A stretch of DNA of 64,000 nt from Icerya purchasi (lineage: Eukaryota; Arthropoda; Insecta; Hemiptera; Monophlebidae): contig CM077115.1 of assembly GCA_039619475.1 (NCBI GenBank), forward strand, positions 402,476,557 to 402,540,556, given 5' to 3'. Below the pieces are notes generated by a model. The model did not search any database. It was not told the origin of the DNA and worked only from the letters and a program-made list of their open reading frames with translations. The translations under genes and the position numbers were made by a program. This document shows positions 22,441 to 33,720 of the stretch, piece by piece; positions within the stretch are counted from its first letter, which is position 1; each line of letters opens with the position of its first letter.

Positions 22441-23189
22441 TATATATATTATTTTTTATTTTTAAAACGTAAGCAGAGAACTTTTTCTCGGAAGCAATAA
22501 GGAGAGGCGAAAAACAATTAGCAATTCGAGCAGAGATAATTAAGAGAATAAAAAAACCAAGAGGAAGAACGGTGGACAGAGAAGGAAACGACGTGAAAAA
22601 GAAGTGCAGTAGGGAGAAAAAAGCCTAAATATCATCGCATAAGAATAAAAAATAAAACCTTCAGTTGAAATAGACATTCAAAGCAAAAAACTTCATCGTT
22701 CGGATGAAGACGACAACGCGGAGAAGATATCGAGGAAAGCCGAAAACCAGAAAAGGGTAATAGAACATAATTAAGACGTAAGGGAATAATATGAACGACA
22801 GAAAAACGTCGAAGTAAAGGAAAATCATAGAAATTTACAAGGGAGATTGTATTGAACAAACAGGTAGAATGATGGTTTTCATTCGAAAAGGGCGAATCAA
22901 AGATATCAGACGAGAATCTATAAACTGGAATTTTTCATAAAGGAAAAGGAGTTTTGGGATTCCTGTAAATCGCCTAGAAAAATAGGACCGAAATAAAGCT
23001 AATTGAATTTTAACTCGGTTAGATACTGACAGTAATAACGGGAAAAGATGAATGAAAAAATAGGAGTGGCCGGGTTTCAATAGGATCAACTGAAATGGAA
23101 TTCTTGTTCACAGAATGATATTTATGAGTTTTAGCATAAAGTGACTGGTCAAACCTTTTACCTCCATGATTGTTTTTACGTCTACTCAC
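22441..23189. other. Purine-rich non-coding DNA
   Basis: The plus strand is unusually purine-rich (many GGAAG, GAGAA and GAAAA runs) between about 22,450 and 23,080. Minus-strand open frames of 71-84 codons arise from this bias and match nothing known. Confidence 0.5.
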
Positions 23190-23234
23190 CTGTGGTACAT
23201 GGGGTTCTTTTTCTATATCCTCGTGATCGGGCAT
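23190..23234 (-). CDS. Candidate first coding exon with splice donor (speculative)
   Basis: On the minus strand ATG (23,232-23,234) is preceded by AAGAACA, a fair animal start context. Fifteen codons follow (MPDHEDIEKEPHVPQ), ending in CAG and then GTGAGT, a near-perfect splice donor, in phase 0. The peptide is acidic and does not resemble the transposon proteins in this window. The open frame itself runs past the donor to 23,019 without looking protein-like. No matching acceptor or second exon could be identified. I do not recognise the protein, and a chance ATG plus donor cannot be excluded. Confidence 0.2.
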
Positions 23235-24340
23235 TGTTCTTATTCGCTAGAGAGGCAATTTAAACTCTCTTCCGAGCACCGATTACTGTTCTTTTCTTAA
23301 TACTTACGAGCCATATTTCTGTGTGAACTTTGATCCCATGCTCGCTTAGCTCGCTCAACTACTTCCTACACCCTTGACTACTTTTTATATGGGGGCAAGA
23401 CAGCAACCTCCACGTGGTGCCCCTGGATGCGGTCGTACTAATAAAGCGAATTTTTGTGGAAAAGTGACTGTAACGAATGCTGTCAAAAGGAGCTAGAATA
23501 TCACAGCCCCGAAAAAGCCCTTCTCAGGGCTACAAGACGACGAACAGGAAGTTCGGAGGTCTTAAGATTTTGTAAATAAACATAGAAGGAATCTCCCGTA
23601 ATAAATCGGAGTGCATTAGCAGGATCACAGAATCAACAAACCGGAAGTGATTGTCATACATGGTGTGCAGAACATTACGAATAGCGCGCTCCAGTGGATA
23701 TCTGGACTCTCGGTAGATATTTAAGTTTATTTTCTAGCTTCATACGAACGAACGAACGAACTGTTTATATAATAGAGAGGAAACATAATTTGAACGATGA
23801 CATAATTACAGAAGTACCTATTTGAAATAAAACGAAAAAAACGTTTGCACGGTAAATGGAAATACATTGGCGAGAAATTAATTGAAACTGAGAATTTGAG
23901 AGCATTTAAATCGGTGTAAAAATCTGTTAGTGAATAATAAAAGTCCAACCAATTATTTCTGGATATTAAACAAATTACATTATTTAATATTAAAATCGTT
24001 ATACGAAAAATGTCAGAACTTTTTTATGATCATCTACTGTAATTATTTCGACGCGTATACAGCGCCATTTTGAGAACTACCAGAAACTCGCCCGCTAAGT
24101 TAAGCGTGAAAATTATATATTAGATTAATAGTAAAGTATACTACACCGAACAAAACATAATTCAAAGTTTTTCAAATGGAATGCGTTAGATTGAAGAAGA
24201 GAGAGACAAAGGATACTCTTAAAAATAATACCACCGAAACTGTTCTGTACCGTGATTGCTCCGAGCAGATCATTTAAAAAGTCCGAAAACTTCCTTCCGC
24301 ATAAATTAACAGACATAATATAACACATACAGCCGACACT
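23235..24340. other. Non-coding DNA, no gene recognised
   Basis: If the 23,190-23,234 exon were real, the adjoining part of this stretch would be its 5' UTR and promoter on the minus strand. No TATA box or other element could be assigned. A short tandem CGAA run occurs at about 23,747-23,759. Confidence 0.4.
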
Positions 24341-24344
24341 TCAT

Positions 24345-24930
24345 ACTGCAACTACTCTCTCCGTATGTGGACGTTATCTAACGGTCAAAAAACCAGTGAA
24401 ACATCAAGTTCATTCTTTTTCTATCAGAACGAGCGCCATTATAGCAATACGAGTCGAGATAAAGCTATGTGAACGAAGTGTAGTTAAAATTCGCATACAG
24501 ACTAAGAAATTTCGTAGAAAACATTGTTTATTCGTTGTCAGCATCCGCAGGCTCCTTCCCGAAGTATCGTTCTTCGTGAAACACTTGCGCATCCTTTCGG
24601 GCAACTTTTCGAAAATTGTTTTCCAGAATTCCTCAGCTGGAATGGCCTTCGGGAAGAGCCAAAAATCGCATGATGCGTGGTCCGGGCTATAGGGGGGATG
24701 TGGAATCGTGGCAACAAACTCTTCTTCCAGGAATATAAGCACGCAATACACGTATATTATAGTCGGTATGCGAACTCTAACTACACTTCATGCAACTGTA
24801 TCTTGATTCATATGCTATAATGGCGTTTGTTGTCGGCTTGTTCTGCTGTTGGAAAAAGAATGAACGTCATGTTTTATTCGTTTTTTTACCGCTAAATAAC
24901 GTCCTTACTTCGTACGGAGAGTAGTTGCAG
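24345..24930 (-). mobile_element. Mariner-like element with long inverted repeats, internally deleted
   Basis: The arms at about 24,345-24,499 and 24,765-24,930 are inverted copies of each other. Shared blocks are CTGCAACTACTCT, GGACGTTAT, GTTCATTCTTTTTC, CGCCATTATAGCA and GAAGTGTAGTTA..TTCGCATA. They differ by small indels. Between and partly inside the arms lies a mariner transposase C-terminal remnant on the minus strand. The total of about 590 bp is far below the roughly 1.3 kb of an intact mariner, so most of the transposase is deleted and the element is non-autonomous. Confidence 0.8.
24410..24751 (-). pseudogene. Mariner transposase C-terminal remnant
   Basis: The 113-residue frame contains VATIPHPPYSPDHASCDFWL followed by FPK at residues 13-35. 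This is the mariner/Tc1 block that carries the third catalytic Asp (YSPDLAPCDFWLF in typical relatives). It then jumps to AIPAEEFWKTIFEKLPERMR (about residues 36-55), which resembles the IP-EEF-x-FxxLxxRxxKC stretch normally found about 40-50 residues further on, so an internal deletion is likely. The first two catalytic motifs are missing. The final part of the frame runs into the inverted-repeat arm. The protein cannot be active. Confidence 0.85.
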
Positions 24931-25175
24931 TTGTTTGGGCCCACCCTTTGTATATATACGTATATATACTTTAGTGAGATCTTCAAATGCAGTAATTTGT
25001 AAATATTGTATTTCGTAAGCAGCATCATGCTAGTGAATACTATGAAAAAAGAAAAAAAAAAAAGGATAAAAAAAGAAATAAATGAAAATAAAAAAAGGAT
25101 ATTCTGATTTCTCGGTGTAAATGGAAAGTTCTATTCATTAATTTCATCCCTAAGTTTACCCAGCCTGAAATAATT

Positions 25176-25356
25176 GGGTACCAGAGAAATCTGGGAAAGT
25201 AAAGTCGACCGACAGAAAGGAACTTGCCCCGGTGTTCTCCTTAGATCCATTAGGCTTAATACCATTATGGAAAGCTTAACTTCATAATCCATGATACCTT
25301 ATCTGGGATATATGGGACTTACTTTACTTTATTTTACTTTACTTTACTTTATATTA
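25176..25356 (+). repeat. LINE-like 3' end with (ACTTT)n tail, copy 1
   Basis: About 160 bp nearly identical, in inverse orientation, to 52,652-52,809. In both copies one frame reads GTxEIWESK..R.KG..PG.L, then LRSIRL.TI, so coding similarity is preserved. This copy ends in GGACTTACTTTACTTTATTT and several ACTTT units to about 25,356. A fixed 3' end with a short tandem tail is typical of LINEs that use simple repeat tails. The class is not determined. Confidence 0.6.
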
Positions 25357-26920
25357 CCTACTCGGTGTGTCATTCGAGCCGATTTTTACACTGTTTACAA
25401 AAGTCTCTGTCACGTACTTCAAATATTCAAACATTTGTTTCTGTTAATTCTATAAAAAAAAAAACTATCGGGCGTTAAATATCTACAGAGTGTACACATA
25501 CTGTTTATTCTTTCAACTTTAGAAAATTTGCCTTCGTTAATAAATTCTTATTCCTAAATTCTAGTGAAAGCAAATTTAAAAAAAACGAGTAGCATTGCTT
25601 TAATTGTAAATTGCCGCTGACCGCATCAGCTTGCTATGGTCGCGAGGCAATGTTAGAACATTATAATAAATTAATTTACAGAATTCTATAATAATGATTT
25701 CCGATATTTACTCTTAAACGTTAATTAATTGATTACTTTGCATATCGGCAACGTATTGAAGACGAATAGTTAACGTTGTGATACGAACATATAGTTATCG
25801 AGAGAAAAATTTTGAAACTTTTTATCGCTATCGAACGGGGATGCTCGAGTGTATAATTCAGGTAAAACGATTTGGGTCCGGATGACAGATAGTCAAAGAA
25901 ATTCGCCTACTCGTTATAGAGTGCTTACAGTTGTGGGTTCTTGCAGTAGAAAGAAAATACATTAGTCATTCACAAATCCGAAGGGTAACTTGCAGCAACA
26001 TTAAAAATAGATAAAACCCGAACATTTGATGTAGCAGAGTGATGCAAGCATATGCGGCTGTAATTATTATAGGGAAGAAAGACCTTCCTCGCGGGAAAGT
26101 TCTATGAAAACATTTGAAATTTTTCTGACATAATGAAGTTATCGGAAATTTTCAAAAGATGCCGAAAAGGTTTTAAAGATGGTTCTTTAATTTACGTGAA
26201 AAACGTTTCTTCTAGTTGTTATTAATGAGTTTGTCAGATTTCTTTGATTTCCCTCGATATTTCCTCAGCTTTTGCGCTCAGTTTTCCCTCATTTTCTTTA
26301 TTAAATTAATATTTCCTCTTCGTTAAGCCAGTCTATTTTAGGGTCAAATCAATACACAGTGATCTTACGTTTTGTCATAACTGCTTCCAAATCTTCATTC
26401 GCCTTTGCCCAAAAGTAATAACGTAAATAAAGTCGAGATAAGAGCCATACCCCAGTCGTAGAACGGGAACTTATTTCAGCGTCTATGTTTGTCTCTTTGT
26501 GAATGTATGGAGTTCATGATTGCATTTTTGTATAATTGTACCTGTAAGTTTAATTAAAGATTTTTCAAAAACCCTTACTTTACAATCAAAAATGCTATAT
26601 TTACAATTTGAAAAGTGACGCGATATTACTATGGTATAACTCAAGTCCATTTTTAGCCGATGCGTTACGTTGTCGGAGTCCAGGGGGGGGGAGTCCATTT
26701 TTGATAAGCAAATCTGTATAAATTTGTGATTTTAAAGCCCGAGTCACGGACTGATAAGATATCTCTGTGTAGCTATACGAGTGAGAAAAAATTAAAAAAA
26801 ATAACTGGCCCTTTGAAATGTTTAATTTTAATTTAATTACATCCGTCAAGCTAGACGCTCGTCAACAAATTATCTTATAGGTTCTAACATCAAGCACGTA
26901 ATTTGGATTAAAGTACAAAA
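25357..26920. other. Non-coding DNA, no gene recognised
   Basis: No motif recognised. A G-run occurs at about 26,683-26,691. The minus-strand open frames at 26,483-26,849 do not match any family I know. Confidence 0.5.
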
Positions 26921-28362
26921 TATTAATGAATAGAAACGCTAGATTAGAAATACCAATGTTAGATGGATGGGCTACAACAGACAAAGAAAAAGTACACTTA
27001 TTAGCAGAAAAAATGTACTTACATAGTAAACCATTCATCAAAAACAGATACATTGTTGAAGATACAACAACAAAAATGAAAAAAGAAGAAGTAAATGAAA
27101 TAATTAAAAAGTTAAACAAGAAAACAGCAGTTGGACCAGATAATATATCTAACACATTTTTAAACATATTCAATAAAAAGTACCCAGGAGTAATAACAAA
27201 ATATATAAATAAATTATTTGAGAAAAGCTACTATCCAGAACCATAATAATACATACATAAAATCGGTAAACTAAAGAAAGTGTCTATGTCATACAGAGCG
27301 ATTAACATATTATCAAATTTCAGTAAGATTTATGAGAAATGCATACTAAGTAAAATCAAAAACTTCTGTGTAGCAAGAAATATTATTAATAAAGATCACT
27401 ATGGAACATCGGAAGGGAAATCAACAGAGTTAGCAATTTGGAATATGTACAGTACTATCAAAGAATACAAAAGTAAATCATACAAAACGGTATGTTAACT
27501 ATAGACATTACAAAAGCATTTGACAGCATTGACATAAATCAGATGATAAAACTAATGGAAAAATTAAAATTAGACAATAACTTATTGGAGATTCTAAATC
27601 AATATTATGATCAAAGATATATACGGAAATTAATATAAACAACTACAAAAAAAAGGTAAACGTGAATACAGGTATATTACAAGGAGCGGTGTTAAGTCCA
27701 TATTTATGGAATATACTGTTTGCATAAATATATATTAAGTTAGAATTACCGAACGATGTTAAAATTATAACATTTGTAGATGATTTAACAATTATAGTAG
27801 CAGATAGAAATACAGAAAAGTTAGAAAACAAAATATCAATAGTGTATAAGAATATAAAAGAGTTACTAGAAATATATAATCTAAATATGAGCAAAACAAA
27901 TTTGATGATATTCAACCGCAGAAAAATCAACATGAACATAAATAAATATGGACTACAGATCATCACAGTAAAGGACCAAGTAAAATACCTTGAAGTACCG
28001 ATAGATAAAAACCTTTATATGTTACAATCACTGCAAGTATATAAATGAAAAGATTACGAAAGTTTATTAATATATTCACAAAGCTGTTTAACAATAACAA
28101 TCAGATGAATTACAAAAAAGGAATAATATTATACAAAACAGTGATTTTATCTAATCTATTATATAGTAGTATTATTTATAAGAATATGCTAAAGTTCAAT
28201 AAATTTCAAAAATTTTTAGCAAGCATACTGCCTTCATTTCCTGGAACGATTGATTTGTTAACCTTCAAATCTTCTACTAATTCGAGAATATTATCAAAAT
28301 TCGTCAAAAGGGCTATTTTTTTCGAAAATCAACTGCACACGTACAAATAAAACTGTTCGTTT
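26921..28362 (+). pseudogene. R1-like LINE reverse transcriptase pseudogene, AT-rich
   Basis: Ordered reverse transcriptase motifs appear in broken frames: KKTAVGPDNIS (fingers), MSYRAINILSNFSKIYEKCI (R-x-I-xxLS block), LTIDITKAFDSID (motif A), NTGILQGAVLSPYLWNILFA (motif B, Q-G), IITFVDDLTIIVA (motif C, FVDD) and QVKYLEVPIDKNL (the YLGxxLD block). The L-SPYLWN-LF and FVDDL-VA-R pattern is closest to the R1 group of non-LTR elements. There are stops at about 27,246, 27,498, 27,636 and 27,725 and frame changes between blocks. No endonuclease is seen upstream. Codons are very A-rich compared with other LINEs here. The last part (28,226-28,362) is shared with 15,556-15,700. Confidence 0.85.
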
Positions 28363-29201
28363 AATAATTTATATAATACTAAAGATGGGCGATTCTGACT
28401 TTCCAGAGTCCATTCTGTAAAGTCGACTCACTGAGAATCGTTCCAAACGTTGCGTGACTCTATTTCGACTCCGGAATCGAGTCGATGTTCAGTTTTCCCG
28501 CAGTATAGAGTTATAGGCAACGTATTAATTTCGGCACAATGCTCCGCGAATGTACAGAATGACAAAACGTTCTTGGCGCTTATTTTCTTTTGTGCAATTC
28601 TCACTTCGCGCAGCGACCAAAAAAAATATTCCGCGCGCATTGTTTTGGTATTCTACCATGCTTGTTTTGTTTATTTTACTGCATTTGGATTGCACATAAG
28701 TGAATGTGCGGCTTTACATGTAATGCTCGCCCCCGATATAATAATAACGCAGAGGCATTGTACCGGCAAACACATATGGTTTTTTTTCCTTCCACCAAAT
28801 AGCACATCTGTACAAACATACGCACACATATAATGTGCCATTAACAAAGAGTTTTCAGCATACCCGGTACACATATAAAGTGTACGAGGAATTCGGAAAC
28901 GTAGAAGCGACAAAAATATCAAATTTAATAACTCCGGTACGGCTTGACGCAGAAATTTTAAATTTTTCGCATAATTCACAAGTAAAGTTCGCTTGATGTT
29001 TAACTTAAAGAAAACTGAAAATTAAAATACCGATTAAATAGATTGTTATAAGCTTCCAACCTTGTACCTTCTTTAGGGGGGGGGGGGGGGGGGGAGATAG
29101 GGCGATTTAAAATGTTCTCATTTAAAACTGATTTTTTTACTTTAATACACTGTTGCAGAAAATAACAAAAACAGGTACAAAAGTAATCGATAATATTTAA
29201 C
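28363..29201. other. Non-coding DNA with 19-bp G run
   Basis: Contains TAAAGATGGGCGATTC at about 28,378, reminiscent of some hAT ends, but no partner terminus was found. A run of 19 G lies at 29,076-29,094. The overlapping open frames at 28,428-28,979 on both strands have no known motif. Confidence 0.5.
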
Positions 29202-29760
29202 CAGGGGCGGATCCAGTGAGACATTTTGGGAGGGGGAAGTTATATAATTACATAATATCTTCTACGGTATAGGCAGTAGATTAGAGAAATACCCCTTGTT
29301 TCATAAAGAAAATCAAATAGCGACCACCTTTTTGTTTTAAAAATACTTTTAATTGTTACAATTTTTAATTTAACTTTTGTTTTATATTTAAGGGGGCAAA
29401 AAATATAACGAATTTATGAAAATTATACCTTAAATATGGTAGTTTAGAATTTGAATAGCAAGAAAGATAGTATTTTTGTTAGTAATCCGATCTGAATACT
29501 TTGTTCGTGAGCAAGTTTAAATATACATATTTCTCATTGAACTCTATTTTTAATTAAAATTTCAAAATAAAAATTAGAAATAAATAAAAAAGACAAAAGA
29601 TCGATGACAATTACGTTTAAAACAGAATACAAAGGTAACATTAATAGTTCTACTAGAAAACAGTATTAAATATTAATTATTAAATTCATAGACGTTTCTC
29701 TATTATAACAAATTTTTGCTTGAAGGCTTTGGTTCTTTTCGAGGTGTCCTCTATTTCCCC
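29202..29760 (+). mobile_element. hAT-like MITE, copy 2
   Basis: Begins CAGGGGCGGATCCAG, a classic hAT-type terminus. Its interior matches 7,540-8,003 in order and orientation. The right terminus of this copy is not preserved, while the other copy preserves only the right one, so together they define both ends of the family. No transposase frame seen. Confidence 0.7.
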
Positions 29761-30165
29761 TTCCGTGTAATTTAACAGTAGATAGTTTTATCAATTTATA
29801 CTCGCTGCAATACTAAATGATAATAAAAGATGACAAATTTTAGTTAAGAAAAACGACAAATACGAAAGAAAATAAAGTAACAGTACGAATTAAATCCTTC
29901 GTAATTCAAAAAAATTGATTAATGAAAACAACATCTAAACAGAGTACAAAAATAATCAATAGTATTTAACGATAGGTAATTTACGAACGGGTACTTATTT
30001 TTACCCACTAATAACGAGTATTAATGAATAATTACAATCGTAAGTTCGAGAAAACTAAAAATAACCGAAGCAAAACAACGTAAATGTTTGATTTATTACT
30101 GATTTTTTTTCTTTTTTCTTTTTTTTTTTTTTTTTGACGCGACAACTAAGGACACTAACTCGGCG
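29761..30165. other. Non-coding DNA, no gene recognised
   Basis: AT-rich, ending in a long poly-T run (about 30,120-30,135). Nothing recognised. Confidence 0.5.
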
Positions 30166-30169
30166 TAAG

Positions 30170-30275
30170 TGAAATTTTTACAAGTCTCAGTGTGCGGCAC
30201 CGTGATATCAGGTGTGTGGTGCTACCTGAGCGTAATATCACTGCCTAACCGAGTGCGCCGCGATAACTGGTTTAT
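30170..30275 (-). repeat. Structured hairpin repeat, possibly SINE-like
   Basis: Read on the minus strand, an outer GCGGC/GCCGC pair encloses GTGATAT...ATATCAC and an inner CAGGT...ACCTG, so a nested, bulged hairpin of about 70 bases can form. The strand then reaches a poly-A tract (the plus-strand poly-T at 30,120-30,135). A structured GC-richer head with an A-tail suggests a SINE or foldback element. No clear pol III A and B boxes were found and there is no second copy in the window. Confidence 0.35.
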
Positions 30276-32984
30276 TATTAATTATCGTTGGCATTTTAAG
30301 CTACAAAAAAGAACAATTAAGAAAAACTGAAATATTATAAAAGACAAATAACCAGGAAGAATAGAAGGTTTTCAAACCGTAGGTTAAACAGACATGAACG
30401 ATAAACAAAACAGGTAATACGATTAGCGTTGTTCAAAACTCTAGATGGCATCAAAGTAACGATAACTTTTTCCCGGTAATGACTCGACGGAGGGCAAAAA
30501 GGCTGAACTGTAGACTGGAAAATACCGATTTGCGGAATACAAATGAGACCCGTGTGGGGGCTATTTACTTCGTTCGACATATGAAATAGAAATTCCAAAT
30601 TTTTGTGCGGTATAATCATCAATCTCGACACGAGATTAATGATTATACCTGCCTTCTCTGGTGACAAGCGAAAAATTCATTTAGACCGGCTGCGTCGCAG
30701 AGAACAAGATTAATATAAACAATGCAACGACCGACCGCCGTGTGATAAAATAAATTCGTAATGCTCGTTTTTACTCAACACATTCTCACAGTGTATTTCA
30801 TATTGAAACTACGATTACTCGCAGCGGAAAACTTCATATTGAAAGACAGTATTTCATCTCTAATAGGTAAAAATCAACTTTTTTCAAAAGGTTACCACCA
30901 AATTTACTACGAACTCCGGTGCTCCTTATACAGGATAGACTGATCACTATTAAACAAAAAAACTGACAGAATTTGAATTTTATTCAAGTTAACCGACATT
31001 GGACACATTTTGAAATAAACTAAACTTTACCCGATATAGCGGAATCCTTATTGTAGTTAGTTTTCAAAATCTTTTATCCGATATTTAAAACAATCACCAT
31101 TTTTTTGCATCTTTTGCCGATACTACTTTCTTCTCTATTAGTAATTGTAGATATTTATCGCCAGCGACAAATGGGTGGAAATCTTCGAATTCCGTAGACA
31201 TTATATCGGTTAAAAAGGATGTCACCCATTTTCTGCATCATATTTCCGTTATTTAAAGAAGCTCAAGACCCGAAACGTAACAGGGTGTAAATTTAAGTTT
31301 TGTAAAAGTTGAGCCTGATTACACACAAGACGTGGCGGAAGACAAACAATGAATCTCTGGTCATTCCGTAATGAACGTAATTTCAAAAATTGTCCGAAAA
31401 AATCTAGTCGTTTGAAAGATAAAAGGGCAAAATGAAAAAAAAAAGAAAATACACAATAAAAACATGAACCTGTTTTTATTGTAATTTCCTCCTAAAACCA
31501 ATAAAAGCCGACAATAATTAAAATTTCTCCGTTCACAAGCCCTTTAAGCAAAGTCCTGTTCCTATCGAACCTTGAAGTTTTTTACACTTTTTAATTTTAA
31601 ACACCTCCTCGCAACGGCAGCGCTCCTCCACCTTAATTTACCTACAACATTTAGGAAGGGTGATGATATAGGAGTTTTTAAACCCGACAGAGTTGATTTT
31701 TTTTTTTTTTTGTGTAGGGAGGTTATTTATTTATTTTTTTTCCTAAACGTTAACTTCATCTACAAAATATTTTTCCTCAGAAACACCAACCAGTGAAAAA
31801 AAAGTATTTTCAATTAAATCTTTTGCAATACCTATATATATATATATATATATATGTGTATTTTTTTTTTTTTTCGAATAAATTAGCGAGATAATAGTGA
31901 GAAAATCAGAAATTCGTTCCGCAATATCGAAAAGTCGGACTTTATCGCTTTAAAATCAACTTACAAAAAATACTACCGTTGTCCTGACATTTGGAATTTA
32001 TTCGTAATCCCGAAAAGTATAATTAGGGGCATTCTTACAGTCTGCACGATAAAGTTCTTCAAATCGCCCGATAGAGTGTTTTCGTCCACGCAGAAAACAT
32101 GCCCTAACAATGCAACGGCGCTCCGACGAACAACCCTACTCAATATTATGCTCCGATCATCGCCCCTTGCAAAGGAATGTGTAAATTCAGATTTTCTTGT
32201 TTTGCTGTTTTCTAAAGTTCAACGTAAAAAGAGTAAATTATTAAAACCAAGCAAACCGATTAATTAAAAATAACACTTGTTACTTACAATCTGCTTTTTT
32301 TATAAACACTAACATTTTTTATTTACGTAGGTACTTGCTGTAAAATTTAAAACTGTGTAAAATTTAGCACACACTAAATTACTAAACAGCATTGGTACAG
32401 TACTATTTGGGTACAGTTCAATTTTTACGCAAAAAAATATTAAAAAAAATTGACAAAAATTGTTGTTAAGCAAACGTCTTTTTTTTCTTCCCCTGCATTA
32501 TAATCAGTATGTATATCCGGTATGATATATGTCAATCGATCATTTATCCGCTCGGTATCTGAGTAAGGAGTACCAACCATAAATAAGAAGAAGAGTTGAT
32601 GGTACTATAACAGAAAATAGGACCACACAGTTACGCAAGTTAAAACTTTAGAGCACATACACCGCTAGCTCCTTACGCTTCCCATACGGTCATAACGAGC
32701 GACCCAGTGGCAAGATTCAACGAAAACGAATGAAATAACTGGTGCATATGCAGGCTGGGATAGACGTATACGGAGGAGAAAATAATGGAACTAGTATAAC
32801 ATGGCAATTGTTAATATACAAAGCTAGCGTAAAGCAGGACCGCACTTGGAACTGATAGTGAATGTTTGATTTATCGCGAAATAAATGCAGAGTCCTGTGT
32901 GTGTTCGACTACTATGCACATATGCCAGTATAGACGTGGTGGTTTGCCATTGCCGCCAACGCGATTATTAGCGGTTAATTTAAT
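30276..32984. other. Non-coding DNA; one near-perfect hairpin
   Basis: A near-perfect palindrome lies at 30,610-30,648. A (TA)n run is at about 31,832-31,855 followed by poly-T. Open frames (for example 30,335-30,667 minus, 31,572-31,796 plus, 32,076-32,267 plus) show no known motif. Confidence 0.5.
30610..30648. repeat. 18-bp stem, 3-base loop palindrome
   Basis: GTATAATCATCAATCTCG is followed by ACA and then its reverse complement with a single mismatch (17 of 18). The stem does not extend further, so it is shorter than a typical animal pre-microRNA. It may be a simple foldback insertion or a template-switch product. Confidence 0.7.
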
Positions 32985-33080
32985 TTAATTTTTGTAATAA
33001 TTTCTGTCGTTGCCGGAGATCGAATTCAAGACTTCTATAAAGGAAACTGAGTCTAGCAACTAGGCTATCACAATGACATG
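32985..33080 (-). repeat. tRNA-like SINE head
   Basis: On the minus strand TAGCCTAGTTGCTAGA resembles a pol III A box. About 30 bases later GAATTCGATCTCC resembles a B box (GWTCRANNC with one change). The spacing fits tRNA-derived SINEs. The strand then runs through AACGACAGAAATTATTACAA into an AT-rich tail. It cannot fold as a functional tRNA by inspection. A single copy, so the identification is moderate. Confidence 0.5.
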
Positions 33081-33104
33081 TATTATATATATATATATAT
33101 ATGA

Positions 33105-33403
33105 ACTCAGTAATTTTAGCCTCGTAAGGGGCTGTGCCCTTGACCTCTCTTGCTTTCATTTCTGTCTCTTTCTCTTCTATACTTTGCATAAAATGATCAA
33201 AATTCACAACGTAATTGTTACTGGCATCAACACAAAAAAAAATAATATAATCACAAAAATCCTATCCTAACATTTAACTTTAATTATATAAAATTAAGAC
33301 ATTTTTTAAATAACAATCACAAAAATCCTATAAAATATAACAAACGTTACTTAAAATTGGAACATTTTTTCTAATGAGAGGTAGCCTAAGAATTACGTTG
33401 TAA
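33105..33403 (-). mobile_element. TTACAACG MITE family copy plus core, reverse orientation
   Basis: Reading plus to minus, the core comes first (CCTCGTAAGGGGCTGTGCCC, TTTCATTTCTGTCTCTTTCT, CTATACTTTGCATAAAATGA, to about 33,202). The MITE then runs from CACAACGTAATTGTTA (inner TIR, two changes) to TAAGAATTACGTTGTAA (outer TIR, perfect). The MITE part is about 200 bp. It follows a (TA)n tract at 33,085-33,102, as other copies do. Confidence 0.75.
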
Positions 33404-33465
33404 TTATCATATATATTTTTTTTTAACCCCCTTTGGGCATGTCAACAAAGGATCTTCGCCCAGAA

Positions 33466-33518
<53 letters not shown>

Positions 33519-33720
33519 TATAAAATTCTCACTAATCTACTCTCCAATAGCAAACCGCATCCTTGTGGTCAAGATTTTTATCCAAAAGCTGGGATGTCGC
33601 GCCGAATAAAGTGGCAAATTTCCTCCTATTTATACTTTATTCCAATTTACACAATCGTATCGTTCCATTTCTGTCATATTATCAACTCTTTCCTTTCTAA
33701 AAAAAAAAGTTTTGCGGCGA
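33404..33720. other. Microsatellite and anonymous sequence
   Basis: A poly-T run at about 33,417-33,424 and a (TA)n/(TG)n tract at about 33,474-33,520. No gene recognised. Confidence 0.6.

Noticed and set aside
28378..28450. TAAAGATGGGCGATTC as a hAT-type end
   Set aside because: No matching opposite terminus or target duplication found nearby.
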